DNA of 16,676 nucleotides from Pelotomaculum sp. Lineage in GTDB: Bacteria > Bacillota > Desulfotomaculia > Desulfotomaculales > Pelotomaculaceae. The notes under the pieces are model-generated. The model ran no database searches and was not told the DNA's origin. It was given only the letters and a program-made list of their open reading frames with translations. Of the stretch, positions 7,281 through 14,174 are shown one piece after another (the stretch's first letter is position 1; each line of letters opens with the position of its first letter). A program made the translations under genes and the position numbers. The stretch covers positions 1 to 16,676 of the forward strand of contig DNIT01000053.1 in the NCBI GenBank assembly GCA_003489345.1, written 5' to 3'.

Positions 7281-7475
7281 TTATTTGTTATAGCAGCGTG
7301 CCAGCCTTTCCAATGAGCGATCATACGTGCTTTCCACCGCGGATGGGAACAAACAAGCCGGAGCTTCATTATACTTTCTGTGATAAAGGATGCATTCGCA
7401 ACAAATGCCCTTTCTTGCGCAAGGTTCATAAGTGCAGGTGCATTTATGCCTATTGTCTTCTTTGTTGCAATTCAT
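7281..7475 (-). CDS. small Cys-rich protein, DUF6485 family
   Basis: A 64-residue protein with seven cysteines, five of them in the first 28 residues: CTCTYEPCARKGICCEC, then YHRKYNEAPACLFP and a final ESTYDRSLERLARCY. This CxC...C...CCxC arrangement followed by YHR and ACxFP is the signature I recall for DUF6485, a short conserved clostridial protein of unknown role, probably metal-binding. ATG 7475 was chosen because GGGGGAG lies 6 nt before it; the longer frame back to 7556 adds residues unlike the family. The gene starts 55 nt after the Mac-type permease gene with no terminator between, so it may be the last gene of that operon. Confidence 0.8.
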   Translation of the reverse strand: MNCNKEDNRHKCTCTYEPCARKGICCECILYHRKYNEAPACLFPSAVESTYDRSLERLARCYNK

Positions 7476-7530
7476 AAACAACTCCCCCGTGCAATAAATG
7501 ATAATCAGATATTCTTTGTCATTATTCCGT

Positions 7531-8748
7531 TTATCTCTCGTACCGGAGCGCTTCAATGGGGTCCAGTCCGGCCGCTTTTTTGGCCGGATAATAGCCGAAA
7601 AATATGCCTATGGCTGCGGCAAACCCTGCGGAGATTAATACGGAGTACAGCTTGATCGACATCGTCATGCCGGCTGCCATGCCAATGAGTTTAGAAACGC
7701 CTATGCCCAGGAGAATCCCCACCACGCCCCCGGACAGGCAGAGCACCATTGCCTCCACCAGAAACTGGTTGCGAATATCGCTTTCCTTTGCCCCCACCGC
7801 CATGCGCAAACCGATCTCCCTGGTCCTTTCTGTTACCGAAACCAGCATGATATTCATAATCCCGATCCCGCCCACCAACAGCGATATGGAGGCCACGCCG
7901 GCCAGAAAGAGGGTTAAGATGGCGGTGGTGCTTTCAACTGTTTCCAGCACTGAGGCCAGGTTGCGTACGTTGAAATCATCTGAGCTGGTTCCGCTCAGGC
8001 GGTGCCTTTCTCTTAAAAGGCTCTCGATGCTGCTCTGGACAAAACCCATACTTTCTGCATTTTCAACCTGCACATTGATAAGACGGACGTTATTTACGCC
8101 CAATAATCTCCTTTGTGCCGTGGTTATGGGTATGTAGACATTATTGTCCTGGTCCTGCCCGACCATGGAGGAGCCTTTGGCGGCCAGAACGCCGATCACG
8201 GTAAAGGTCAGTTTGTTGAGCCTGATGGTGGTGCCTACCGGATCCGTGCCGTCGGGGTAAAGGTTGTCTACCACCGTTTGACCCAGGACTGCCACCGGGG
8301 TGGCGCCTGTTACGTCTTCCTCGGTAAAAAAGGACCCCGTGCTGGTGGACCAGTCTCTGATGAACTGAAACTCGGGTGTGGTCCCGTTGAAGGCGGCGGT
8401 CCAGGTCTGGTTGGAGTAAGCGAGGGTGGCGCTTGAACTGAGCTCGGGCGCCACATAGGCCACCATGTTCAGTTCGGCTATAGCTTGGGCGTCTTCCAGG
8501 GTCAGGGTATTGACGTTGCCCCCGGCGCCCCTGACCGCTCCCTGTCCGGCCCCGGGATATACCATCAGCAGGTTGGAGCCCATGCTGGAAATCTGATCCT
8601 GCACCCTTTTGGTTACGCCCTGCCCCATGGAAATCATGATTATCACTGCCGCCACACCGATAATGATGCCGAGCATGGTCAGGGAGGATCTCAGCTTATT
8701 GGCCCTGATCCCGTTAAAGGCCACCTCGAAGCTGTTGGTGATATTCAT
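7531..8748 (-). CDS. MacB-type ABC transporter permease (FtsX family)
   Basis: A 405-residue permease of the MacB/YknZ type. It has one N-terminal membrane helix (about 22-42, TMLGIIIGVAAVIIMIS), a large extracytoplasmic MacB-PCD domain (about 45-270), then three membrane helices (about 276-304, 332-352 and 366-388). The FtsX signatures are clear: SLLVGGIGIMNIMLVSVTER and REIGLRMAVGA, and a C-terminal YYPAKKAAGLDPIEALRYE. It overlaps the ATPase gene by four bases (ATGA, 8745-8748), the usual sign of translational coupling. With the ATPase and adaptor it should form a mechanotransmission-type exporter of peptides, toxic lipids or drugs; the substrate cannot be told from sequence. Confidence 0.93.
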   Translation of the reverse strand: MNITNSFEVAFNGIRANKLRSSLTMLGIIIGVAAVIIMISMGQGVTKRVQDQISSMGSNLLMVYPGAGQGAVRGAGGNVNTLTLEDAQAIAELNMVAYVAPELSSSATLAYSNQTWTAAFNGTTPEFQFIRDWSTSTGSFFTEEDVTGATPVAVLGQTVVDNLYPDGTDPVGTTIRLNKLTFTVIGVLAAKGSSMVGQDQDNNVYIPITTAQRRLLGVNNVRLINVQVENAESMGFVQSSIESLLRERHRLSGTSSDDFNVRNLASVLETVESTTAILTLFLAGVASISLLVGGIGIMNIMLVSVTERTREIGLRMAVGAKESDIRNQFLVEAMVLCLSGGVVGILLGIGVSKLIGMAAGMTMSIKLYSVLISAGFAAAIGIFFGYYPAKKAAGLDPIEALRYER

Positions 8749-9500
8749 AACCCGGCCTCCGCTTCCACCGGCAGGGCCGCCAGGTCTTCGGCGGCGTTCC
8801 TTTGGTTTAATACCGGAGTATCCTCAATAATGTGGCCGTCTTTGATAGTCACCAACCGTTTGCAATATTGCGCAATATCTTTTTCATGGGTAACCATCAC
8901 CACGGTTATCCCTTTTTCCTGGTTAAGTCTTTGAATCACCGCCACGATCTCAATGCTGGTCCTTGAATCCAGCGCGCCGGTGGGTTCATCGGCCAGGATC
9001 AGGGAAGGGTTGTTGACCAGGGCGCGGGCGATGGCGACTCTTTGCTGCTGGCCCCCCGACATCTGGTTGGGGTAATGATGCAAATATTTCGAGAGCCCGA
9101 CCCATTGCAGGGCGTCTTTAGCTCTGGCGGCCATCTCTTTCTTTTCCACCCCGGCATAGATCATCGGCAACTCTACATTGGCTTCTACTGTCGCCCTGCC
9201 CAAAAGGTTAAAACCCTGAAAGACAAAACCAAGCTTTTTGTTGCGGATCGCGGCCAGCTGGTTCTTGTCCAATTCGGACACATTCTCTCCGTCGAGGGTA
9301 TAGGTACCTTTGGTGGGTTTGTCCAAACAGCCGACAATATTTAAAAATGTACTTTTGCCTGAACCGGAGGCTCCCATGACCGCAACCATTTCTCCCTGCT
9401 TTATGGCTAAGTTTATACCCCTTAAGGCGTAAATGCGCGCCTCTCCCATGGTGTATGTTTTTCTGATGTCTTTCAGTTCAATCGTTGTTCTGTCAGGCAT
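8745..9500 (-). CDS. MacB-type ABC transporter ATP-binding protein
   Basis: A 251-residue nucleotide-binding subunit. Walker A is GASGSGKST (43-51), the Q-loop Gln is at 95, the signature is MSGGQQQR (147-154), Walker B is LILADEP (167-173), and the switch histidine is in VMVTHEKD (His205). The pattern GEARIYALRGINLAI and LDKPTKGTY belongs to the LolD/MacB subgroup. It has no fused membrane part, as in Gram-positive YknY-type systems, whereas E. coli MacB is a single chain. It lies 16 nt downstream of the adaptor gene and overlaps the permease gene, so all three are one operon. Confidence 0.95.
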   Translation of the reverse strand: MPDRTTIELKDIRKTYTMGEARIYALRGINLAIKQGEMVAVMGASGSGKSTFLNIVGCLDKPTKGTYTLDGENVSELDKNQLAAIRNKKLGFVFQGFNLLGRATVEANVELPMIYAGVEKKEMAARAKDALQWVGLSKYLHHYPNQMSGGQQQRVAIARALVNNPSLILADEPTGALDSRTSIEIVAVIQRLNQEKGITVVMVTHEKDIAQYCKRLVTIKDGHIIEDTPVLNQRNAAEDLAALPVEAEAGL

Positions 9501-9516
9501 GCCGCGCCCCCGTTCG

Positions 9517-11025
9517 CTAATTAGTTCGCACCCTTACTCCGCCCCCCATCGGCATCGGGCCGCCTCCCTGGCCCCCCTGGCTAGGCGTAGCGGCAGTCTG
9601 GCTGAGAGAGCCAATCACAACTGTTTCCCCTTCGTTCAGGCCATTTATAACTTCATAATTTCTCAAGTCCGACAGTCCCAGAGTTACCTTGCGTGGCTCC
9701 GGTGTTCCCGACTTGTCCAGCACCAGTACCGTGGCCTGCCGGGTCTGGCTGCTTTCCAGCCGGCTGGCAGTGTCACCCGGGTTATTATTGCTGTTGCCGC
9801 CTGTACCGTTCCCGCTCGCTCTTTGGCTATTCCGGTCCTGGCTGTCGGCCCCGCTTTCAGTAGCCGCAGGTTTTGCCGTCCCGCTCTGGCCCAGTTTGTT
9901 GAGGTAACTTAAGGCATAGGTTACGGCCCCCTTGGAAACGGTGAGGGTGTCTTCGCTCCTGTCGACGATAATGTTGACGTTGGCTGGCATACCTGCTTTT
10001 AACCCCTGCTGGTTAGCGTCAATTTCGATGATTACATCGTAAATCTGGACGTTGGACAGGGTGTATGCCTGCGGGGATATACTGCTGACCCGGCCTGTAA
10101 AGTTTTGCTCCGGAAAAGAGTTAACGGTAAATTCCACCTTTTGGCCTACTTCCGTCTTGCCGATGTCGGCTTCGTTAACCTGCGCCTTAATCTGCAAGGC
10201 TTCCGAGATCACAACCATAAACCCGCTGGACCCGCTGGTGCTGTTGTTGTTGGCCGTAGCCCGCTGTCCCACGGCGCCGTTGATCTCACTAACAATACCA
10301 TGTATGGGACTTACCATCCGGGCTCCTGCCAGATCGATACCGGCAATTTGCAGCGACGCCTGGCTGCTTGCCAATTTAGCCGCAGCCGATTTGATATCTT
10401 CTGCCCGGGCGCCTGATTGCAGGGTCTTGTAAGATTCCTGTGCTTTGATTAAATTACCCTCGGCATTGGCATAGCTTATTTTGGCGGTTTCAAGGTCGGT
10501 TTGGGCAACCGCTCCCGCCTCAGCCAGCTGCTGGTAACGCTCCAGGTCGGACTTGGCCTGGTCAAATGCCGACTGGGCCATCTTTACGCTTGCCTCGGAC
10601 TGCCGCAATTCCTCCTGGGTGGAACCGTTTTGCAGCAGTTCCACACTGGCGACGGCTTGATCCAAGTTGGCTTCCGCCTGTTTTAACTGCAACTCCAGGT
10701 TTTGGCTGTCCTGTTCGGCCAAAACCTGACCGGGTATTACATGATCTCCCACTTGGACGTAGATATTTTTGATGATTTCGGCATTTTTAAAGGCCAGAGA
10801 AACCGTGCTTACCGGTTCGACCGTACCACTTGCCGAGATGGTGTTGGTTATGGAACCCTTTTTGACGTCTTCGGTAAGATAGCCTCCCGACGCTTTTTTT
10901 GAGTTGCCCAGAAAAAAATATCCCGCCAGTGCAACCGCCACAATTATTGAGGCTCCATACAGCAGTTTTTTTCTTTTAAAGAATGCCGAAGGCATACTTT
11001 CTTCGGTGTTGAGCATATTTACCAC
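9517..11025 (-). CDS. MacA/YknX-type efflux adaptor (HlyD family)
   Basis: A 502-residue membrane-anchored adaptor. An N-terminal transmembrane segment (about 19-40, LLYGASIIVAVALAGYFFLG) is followed by a biotinyl-lipoyl half (GSITNTISASGTVEPVSTVS), a long alpha-helical hairpin rich in Ala, Gln and Glu (about 110-225), the second lipoyl half (MVSPIHGIVSEINGAVGQ), and a beta-barrel domain (INEA-type VNEADIGKTEVGQKVEF). A Gly/Ser/Asn-rich linker (about 375-425) and a Gly/Pro/Met tail are low-complexity additions. The start is GTG 11025, with GGAGG 9 nt upstream; ATG at 11016 would be 18 nt away. It is the first gene of the exporter operon and would link the ATPase/permease to the extracellular side. 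Confidence 0.93.
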   Translation of the reverse strand: MVNMLNTEESMPSAFFKRKKLLYGASIIVAVALAGYFFLGNSKKASGGYLTEDVKKGSITNTISASGTVEPVSTVSLAFKNAEIIKNIYVQVGDHVIPGQVLAEQDSQNLELQLKQAEANLDQAVASVELLQNGSTQEELRQSEASVKMAQSAFDQAKSDLERYQQLAEAGAVAQTDLETAKISYANAEGNLIKAQESYKTLQSGARAEDIKSAAAKLASSQASLQIAGIDLAGARMVSPIHGIVSEINGAVGQRATANNNSTSGSSGFMVVISEALQIKAQVNEADIGKTEVGQKVEFTVNSFPEQNFTGRVSSISPQAYTLSNVQIYDVIIEIDANQQGLKAGMPANVNIIVDRSEDTLTVSKGAVTYALSYLNKLGQSGTAKPAATESGADSQDRNSQRASGNGTGGNSNNNPGDTASRLESSQTRQATVLVLDKSGTPEPRKVTLGLSDLRNYEVINGLNEGETVVIGSLSQTAATPSQGGQGGGPMPMGGGVRVRTN

Positions 11026-11088
11026 TCTGGCTTTCCTCCCCGGTTTTCATCATACAAGTACGCGTCGGACACAGGCGAAATATGGCTT

Positions 11089-11175
11089 CTATCCGGCGGT
11101 AACTAGCATACTCCGTGTCTGCCTTCGATACAAGAGCAACAGCAGTTTATCTTCCGCTACCAATATCTTTCGCAT
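11089..11175 (-). pseudogene. response-regulator-like 28-codon ORF in the macA leader
   Basis: Between the candidate macA promoter and the macA start lies an ATG frame of 28 codons: MRKILVAEDKLLLLLYRRQT followed by RSMLVTAG and TAG. The opening matches the first beta strand and acidic pocket of receiver domains (compare the general pattern KILVVDDE...), and VTAG resembles the end of the second strand (EVVTAxNG), as if a middle piece and everything after it had been lost. AAGG stands 8 nt before the ATG, so it may still be translated. It is either a relic of a response-regulator gene that once headed the operon, or a leader peptide with a Leu/Arg-rich run. Confidence 0.5.
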
Positions 11176-11200
11176 ATGCGCCGCCTTCACATCTAATCGA

Positions 11201-11229
11201 TAGATATACCATAAGAAAGAAAATGTCAA
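11201..11229 (-). promoter_or_regulatory. candidate promoter of the mac-type operon
   Basis: On the minus strand a perfect TTGACA (11229-11224) is followed after 17 nt by TATCTA (11206-11201), a weak -10. Transcription would start near 11194, giving a leader of roughly 170 nt that includes the 28-codon ORF. Confidence 0.5.
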
Positions 11230-11318
11230 GGGTTTCCTCAGAGTTGATGAATATTTTGTTGATATGGATAAAATTTTACTTGCTCCAAATACTATTTTTG
11301 AAACTGGAGGTGACGTAC

Positions 11319-11690
11319 TTGAGCTTGTATGCCCGGGCCTTTCTGGCAAAGCTAATCATTGCCTTGACAGTAACCGCTATTCTGACTTATGTAACCGGTA
11401 TTACGATAATCTGGGGAACAGTGATTGCCCTGACTCTGACCCTGGTGACATCCCTGGCCGCGGACCGTCCCTTTCTACTATTGTTGGGCCGCAACATCAC
11501 CGTGCTGGTCGACGTAGCCCTGGCAATTCCCGTGATTTGGGGTTTAACCAGACTCATTACGGGGCTTTTCCTGCCCATATCGACTCTGGCCATCCTGACC
11601 CTGGTAGTTGTGGTAGGGGAGTGGTTTTTTCATACCTACGCCATGGACACTAGGCTGTCTAAAGACCTGAGATTACGTATCAAGGACTGA
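11319..11690 (+). CDS. DUF2512 (YndM-like) small membrane protein
   Basis: A 123-residue protein with four membrane segments (about residues 8-28, 29-48, 61-83 and 86-104). LLLLGRNITVLVDVALAIPVIWGL matches the DUF2512 core, in which a small glycine-containing loop is followed by an Asp-bearing helix and IW; Bacillus subtilis YndM is the best-known member. The role is unknown. The start is TTG 11319, because GGAGG (11306-11310) is exactly 8 nt upstream; the frame is open further left but without a better start. It is divergent from the mac-type operon, sharing about 290 nt of regulatory DNA. No convincing hairpin terminator follows, although a T-run lies at about 11734-11740. Confidence 0.8.
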   Translation: MSLYARAFLAKLIIALTVTAILTYVTGITIIWGTVIALTLTLVTSLAADRPFLLLLGRNITVLVDVALAIPVIWGLTRLITGLFLPISTLAILTLVVVVGEWFFHTYAMDTRLSKDLRLRIKD

Positions 11691-11815
11691 TCACGCAGGC
11701 TCAGGTATGATAGCTTTACTAAGGCCCATGCCCTTTTTTTATTCACATTAAGTTGCAGGATATTTTTGCCCCTGGAGGCGGAAGCACTTATTCGTCAATA
11801 TGGACATATCCTTTA

Positions 11816-11961
11816 GTAAACAACTTTCATAAAATTATCCGGCTCCCCGCCACGGTCGAACCTTCGGAGGCCACAGCGACTACTGCAAAGGTCTCTTATC
11901 CCTCAGCGTCCCCAAAAAGAAACCGGACCCGCCAAAGCGCATTCCGGTGAAGTTTGAGTAA
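11816..11961 (+). pseudogene. decayed C-terminal fragment of a small heat-shock protein (Hsp20)
   Basis: Two adjoining frames join into the last 50 or so residues of an Hsp20. The first frame reads NNFHKIIRLPATVEPSEATAT (to about 11880), the usual RLP-x-x-V-x-P strand. A one-base shift then continues as YCKGLLSLSVPKKKPDPP, the 'NGxLxLxVPKK' strand, followed by KRIPVKFE and TAA at 11959-11961; I-P-V is the I-x-I/V motif of the Hsp20 C-terminal tail. One missing base near 11879-11881 explains the break (…gcg ac? tac…). The N-terminal domain and most of the alpha-crystallin domain are absent upstream, so this is a relic and not just a sequencing error. Confidence 0.7.
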
Positions 11962-12065
11962 CGGTCTGTTCTACCATGACGGTAATTCCTTAGTTAACCG
12001 GCCGGCCACTGCGGTTGAAATGGCAATAGTACTTTTTGGAGAACCATTCGCTTTATAAATGACGA

Positions 12066-12091
12066 GGCCCTTCCCGTTATGGGTAAGGGCC
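12066..12091. repeat. GC-rich hairpin in the gene-free region
   Basis: GGCCCTTCCC (12066-12075) pairs with GGG-T-AAGGGCC (12081-12091), with one bulged T and a GTTAT loop. No T-run directly follows on either strand, so it is not a standard terminator. It may be a leftover of one, about 150 nt past the lipoprotein gene in its direction of transcription, or a transposon/repeat relic. Confidence 0.5.
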
Positions 12092-12242
12092 GTGCCTTTG
12101 CTCTAATGCAACTGAATAAACATGTTTTCGCTGAAGGTGCAAATGAATTGCCCTTTCATAGTACGCATAATATGCTTCCACCCCAGAGACACAGCGCTTC
12201 TCAAGAACAGCTTACAGGTTTACCATGTCACTCTATTATTGG

Positions 12243-12494
12243 TTATGCTTTGGCTCCGCTATCGCTATTGGAGCCGGATTCCGGCTGTTTGCCGGCATCA
12301 TCCATTTTCACCACCGGCTGGTTGAGCCCCTGGTTGAGCTGAATGATGGTACTCTGGAAATTATCCAACCCTTCTTTAATATTTTTAACCGTGTAGTGAG
12401 CGGCTTGGGCTACGGCGTTGAATGACTCCAGGTGCTTATTCGAGTCTGGCATGCAGGACATCAAAAATAAAATCGGGTAAAGAAAACGCTTCAC
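12243..12494 (-). CDS. putative small lipoprotein, function unknown
   Basis: An 83-residue protein with a short signal peptide MKRFLYPILFLMSC, whose FLMSC fits a relaxed lipobox with Cys14 as the lipid-modified residue. The mature part is an amphipathic helical segment (HLESFNAVAQAAHYTVKNI and the stretch to about residue 62) and a Gly/Ser/Asp-rich tail ending DSGAKA. The start is GTG 12494, with a GAGAGGTG ribosome site 7 nt upstream. It begins 89 nt after the cation transporter stop on the same strand and could share its transcript. I recognise no family. A plus-strand frame of similar size overlaps it but has neither signal nor ribosome site. Confidence 0.6.
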   Translation of the reverse strand: MKRFLYPILFLMSCMPDSNKHLESFNAVAQAAHYTVKNIKEGLDNFQSTIIQLNQGLNQPVVKMDDAGKQPESGSNSDSGAKA

Positions 12495-12583
12495 CTTGTT
12501 ACACCTCTCCTCTTTTTCGATTCATACCTGATTTAATCTTATGCAGGAGAAGTTGAAAGGGTTATGGAAAATTAGTCAAATAT

Positions 12584-13471
12584 TTATTTCATAGAACCTA
12601 TCTTTTCACAGTGACCGCCACAGGGCTCGGTGTGAATAAGAATCTGCGTTCCCGGCAGTTGCGCGCGAAGGTCGTCTTCGATGCGGTCGCAGAGATTATG
12701 CACGTCATTGATGTCCTTATATTTGGGTACAACCAGGTGCAGATCAACATACCGGTCACTGCCAGCTTTCCTCGTACGCAAGTCATGGAACTCAACGTAT
12801 TCTTCCGCATAGCTATAAAGGATTCCCTTGATTAGATTTTCCTCCGTTTGGGGCAGGTTAACATCCAGGATACTGCGTACCGATTCTCTGATCAAGCTGA
12901 AAGCTGCTTTAAAGATCATAAGGGCAACCCCAATAGCGATGATCGGATCTAGTATTGTCTGACCGGTCAGATGAATAGCTCCCAGCCCGGCAAAAACCCC
13001 CAGAGATGTATAAACATCTGTCAACAGATGCCAGCCGTCGGCGGCCAGCGCGGGAGATTCCATTTTCTTGGCAGTTTTTAATAGCTTGCGCGATACCAAC
13101 AGGTTCACCAACACTGAGACACCCATCACCCCGGCGCCCAGGCCAAGGCTTTCGATTTCCCCGCCCCCTTTTAGTTTGGGGACAGCACTATTGATAATCA
13201 AAGCGCCCGCCACCAGAATCAGGATGGCTTCAATAATGCTCGAAAGATTTTCAAATTTGCCGTGTCCGTAATTATGCCTTTCGTCTGCCGGCTTGGCCGC
13301 AGTTTTTACGGCAAAAAAGGCAATTACCGCAGCCACCAAATCCAGGCTCGAGTGTACGGCCTCTGAAATTACGCTGACGGAGCCCATATAAAGTCCGGCG
13401 GCCAGCTTGCCCAGAGTCAGGAAAGTATTTGAACCTATAGAGAGCAAAGCCACCTTAGCTTTCTCATCCAT
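12584..13471 (-). CDS. cation diffusion facilitator (CDF) metal exporter
   Basis: A 295-residue CDF transporter that exports divalent metal (zinc, iron, cobalt or manganese) in exchange for protons. Six membrane helices occupy about residues 8-200, and a cytoplasmic metal-sensing domain about 205-285. The first half of the binding site is SEAVHSSLD (His40, Asp44) in helix 2, and the second is DGWHLLTD (His148, Asp152) in helix 5. The HxxxD pairs favour zinc over manganese (usually DxxxD). PADERHNYGHGKFE (61-74) is the conserved loop. The tail after residue 280 (HTEPCGGHCEK) adds two Cys and two His that may bind metal. AGAGGA lies about 10 nt before ATG 13471. A palindrome resembling a Fur-family operator lies 28 nt upstream of the start. 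Confidence 0.95.
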   Translation of the reverse strand: MDEKAKVALLSIGSNTFLTLGKLAAGLYMGSVSVISEAVHSSLDLVAAVIAFFAVKTAAKPADERHNYGHGKFENLSSIIEAILILVAGALIINSAVPKLKGGGEIESLGLGAGVMGVSVLVNLLVSRKLLKTAKKMESPALAADGWHLLTDVYTSLGVFAGLGAIHLTGQTILDPIIAIGVALMIFKAAFSLIRESVRSILDVNLPQTEENLIKGILYSYAEEYVEFHDLRTRKAGSDRYVDLHLVVPKYKDINDVHNLCDRIEDDLRAQLPGTQILIHTEPCGGHCEKIGSMK

Positions 13472-13498
13472 TGGACCAGTCCTCTCTTTAACTGCAAT

Positions 13499-13520
13499 GA
13501 TAACTATTCTTATTGTTATC
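13499..13520. promoter_or_regulatory. possible Fur-family operator before the CDF gene
   Basis: GATAAC (13499-13504) and GTTATC (13515-13520) are inverted 6-bp arms separated by 10 nt, embedded in AT-rich DNA with further GATAAC/GAGAAT-like hexamers on the minus strand (to about 13537). Overlapping GATAAT-like hexamers are the hallmark of Fur, Zur and PerR boxes. The central part is not palindromic, so the match is imperfect. It is placed to control the metal exporter gene. Confidence 0.35.
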
Positions 13521-13766
13521 TGTAACCATTCTCATTCGGGGTAAAAATACAAATGCCCCGGCTCACACGTTAGGATAAATGAAAGCCGTGGCAAAATAAT
13601 TAATTATATAAAAAGCCCATGAAGTTATCTATATTATTTTATATTATATCTTGATTATCGTCAATCATAATATATGATGCCAATATCATATATGTACCTT
13701 TATTTTTTTAAATGCGGTAATTATGCCTGTGCAGGTATATGTTCATGATTAAATAAGAAAATACTG
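13521..13766. other. AT-rich intergenic region with nested palindromes
   Basis: No gene is supported here. It contains ATAATTAATTAT (13596-13607, a perfect 12-bp palindrome) and ATATATGAT / ATCATATAT (13670-13678 and 13685-13693, perfect 9-bp arms, 6-nt loop). It must hold the end of the DUF421/DUF4363 transcript and the promoter of the CDF gene, though I could not fix either. Confidence 0.45.
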
Positions 13767-14147
13767 CTAAAAAATATTAGTGAGATTTATGGTCCCTTTT
13801 TCAGGTATGTGTTTAATCATCTGCCTTATTTCAGAAAGCTGTCCCAATGCCAGCGGGGTGTTCCTTTCAGCAATGTATTCCTTGTTTTTGGCTATGGCGA
13901 AATCAATATTATCAATTTCCTCGTGGTCCAGTAACGCGGGCCACCATTTTCCTCTCCGGTCCCAGTTCCGTTCCAGCGCCTCGGTATGCTCTGAGGCGCT
14001 GTCCCAGTTCTCCGCGTCGATTTGCCCGTGGATTCTGTCCACATCAAGTAAAAGTTCATCGGCTGAAACCGTAAGCTGGTGGTTGGTCCAAAAGCCCAAC
14101 GCAATAACAGCAACGAATAGTATCAGCAGTGTGGTGAGCAGCCTCAT
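13767..14147 (-). CDS. DUF4363 family protein
   Basis: A 126-residue protein with one N-terminal membrane helix or uncleaved signal (about 4-22, LTTLLILFVAVIALGFW) and an extracytoplasmic helical domain: ADELLLDVDRIHGQIDAENW, SEHTEALERNWDRRGKWWPA and LLDHEEIDNIDFAIAKNKEYI. The WDRRGKWWPALLDHEEIDNID stretch is typical of DUF4363 proteins, which are repeatedly found next to DUF421 genes in spore-forming Firmicutes. It follows the DUF421 gene by 27 nt on the same strand and is almost certainly co-transcribed and functionally paired with it. The function is unknown. Confidence 0.85.
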   Translation of the reverse strand: MRLLTTLLILFVAVIALGFWTNHQLTVSADELLLDVDRIHGQIDAENWDSASEHTEALERNWDRRGKWWPALLDHEEIDNIDFAIAKNKEYIAERNTPLALGQLSEIRQMIKHIPEKGTINLTNIF

Positions 14148-14174
14148 CTTAGCCCCCGGACCAGTTGAATTGGT

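Larger units (their letters stand above)
11691..12242. other. long region without intact genes
   Basis: This stretch between the DUF2512 gene and the lipoprotein gene contains the Hsp20 relic (11816-11961) and a strong hairpin (12066-12091). The remaining short reading frames (for example near 12079-12242 on the plus strand) show no domain, no good ribosome site and no family resemblance. It looks like decayed sequence. Confidence 0.6.

Noticed and set aside
7187..7429. 80-codon minus-strand frame overlapping the DUF6485 gene
   Set aside because: It is out of frame with the recognisable DUF6485 protein, has no good ribosome site and shows no family pattern.
8113..8934. Plus-strand frames of 107-149 codons over the Mac-type permease and ATPase genes
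   Set aside because: They are antisense shadows of strongly conserved ABC transporter genes.
11728..11742. Possible terminator after the DUF2512 gene (AAGG CCCATGC CCTT with T-run)
   Set aside because: Only four to five base pairs form, with a mismatch next to them; not enough to list as a feature.
12225..12425. 66-codon plus-strand frame with hydrophobic start opposite the small lipoprotein
   Set aside because: There is no ribosome site, and the minus-strand frame has a start, ribosome site and lipobox; only one of the two is likely real.
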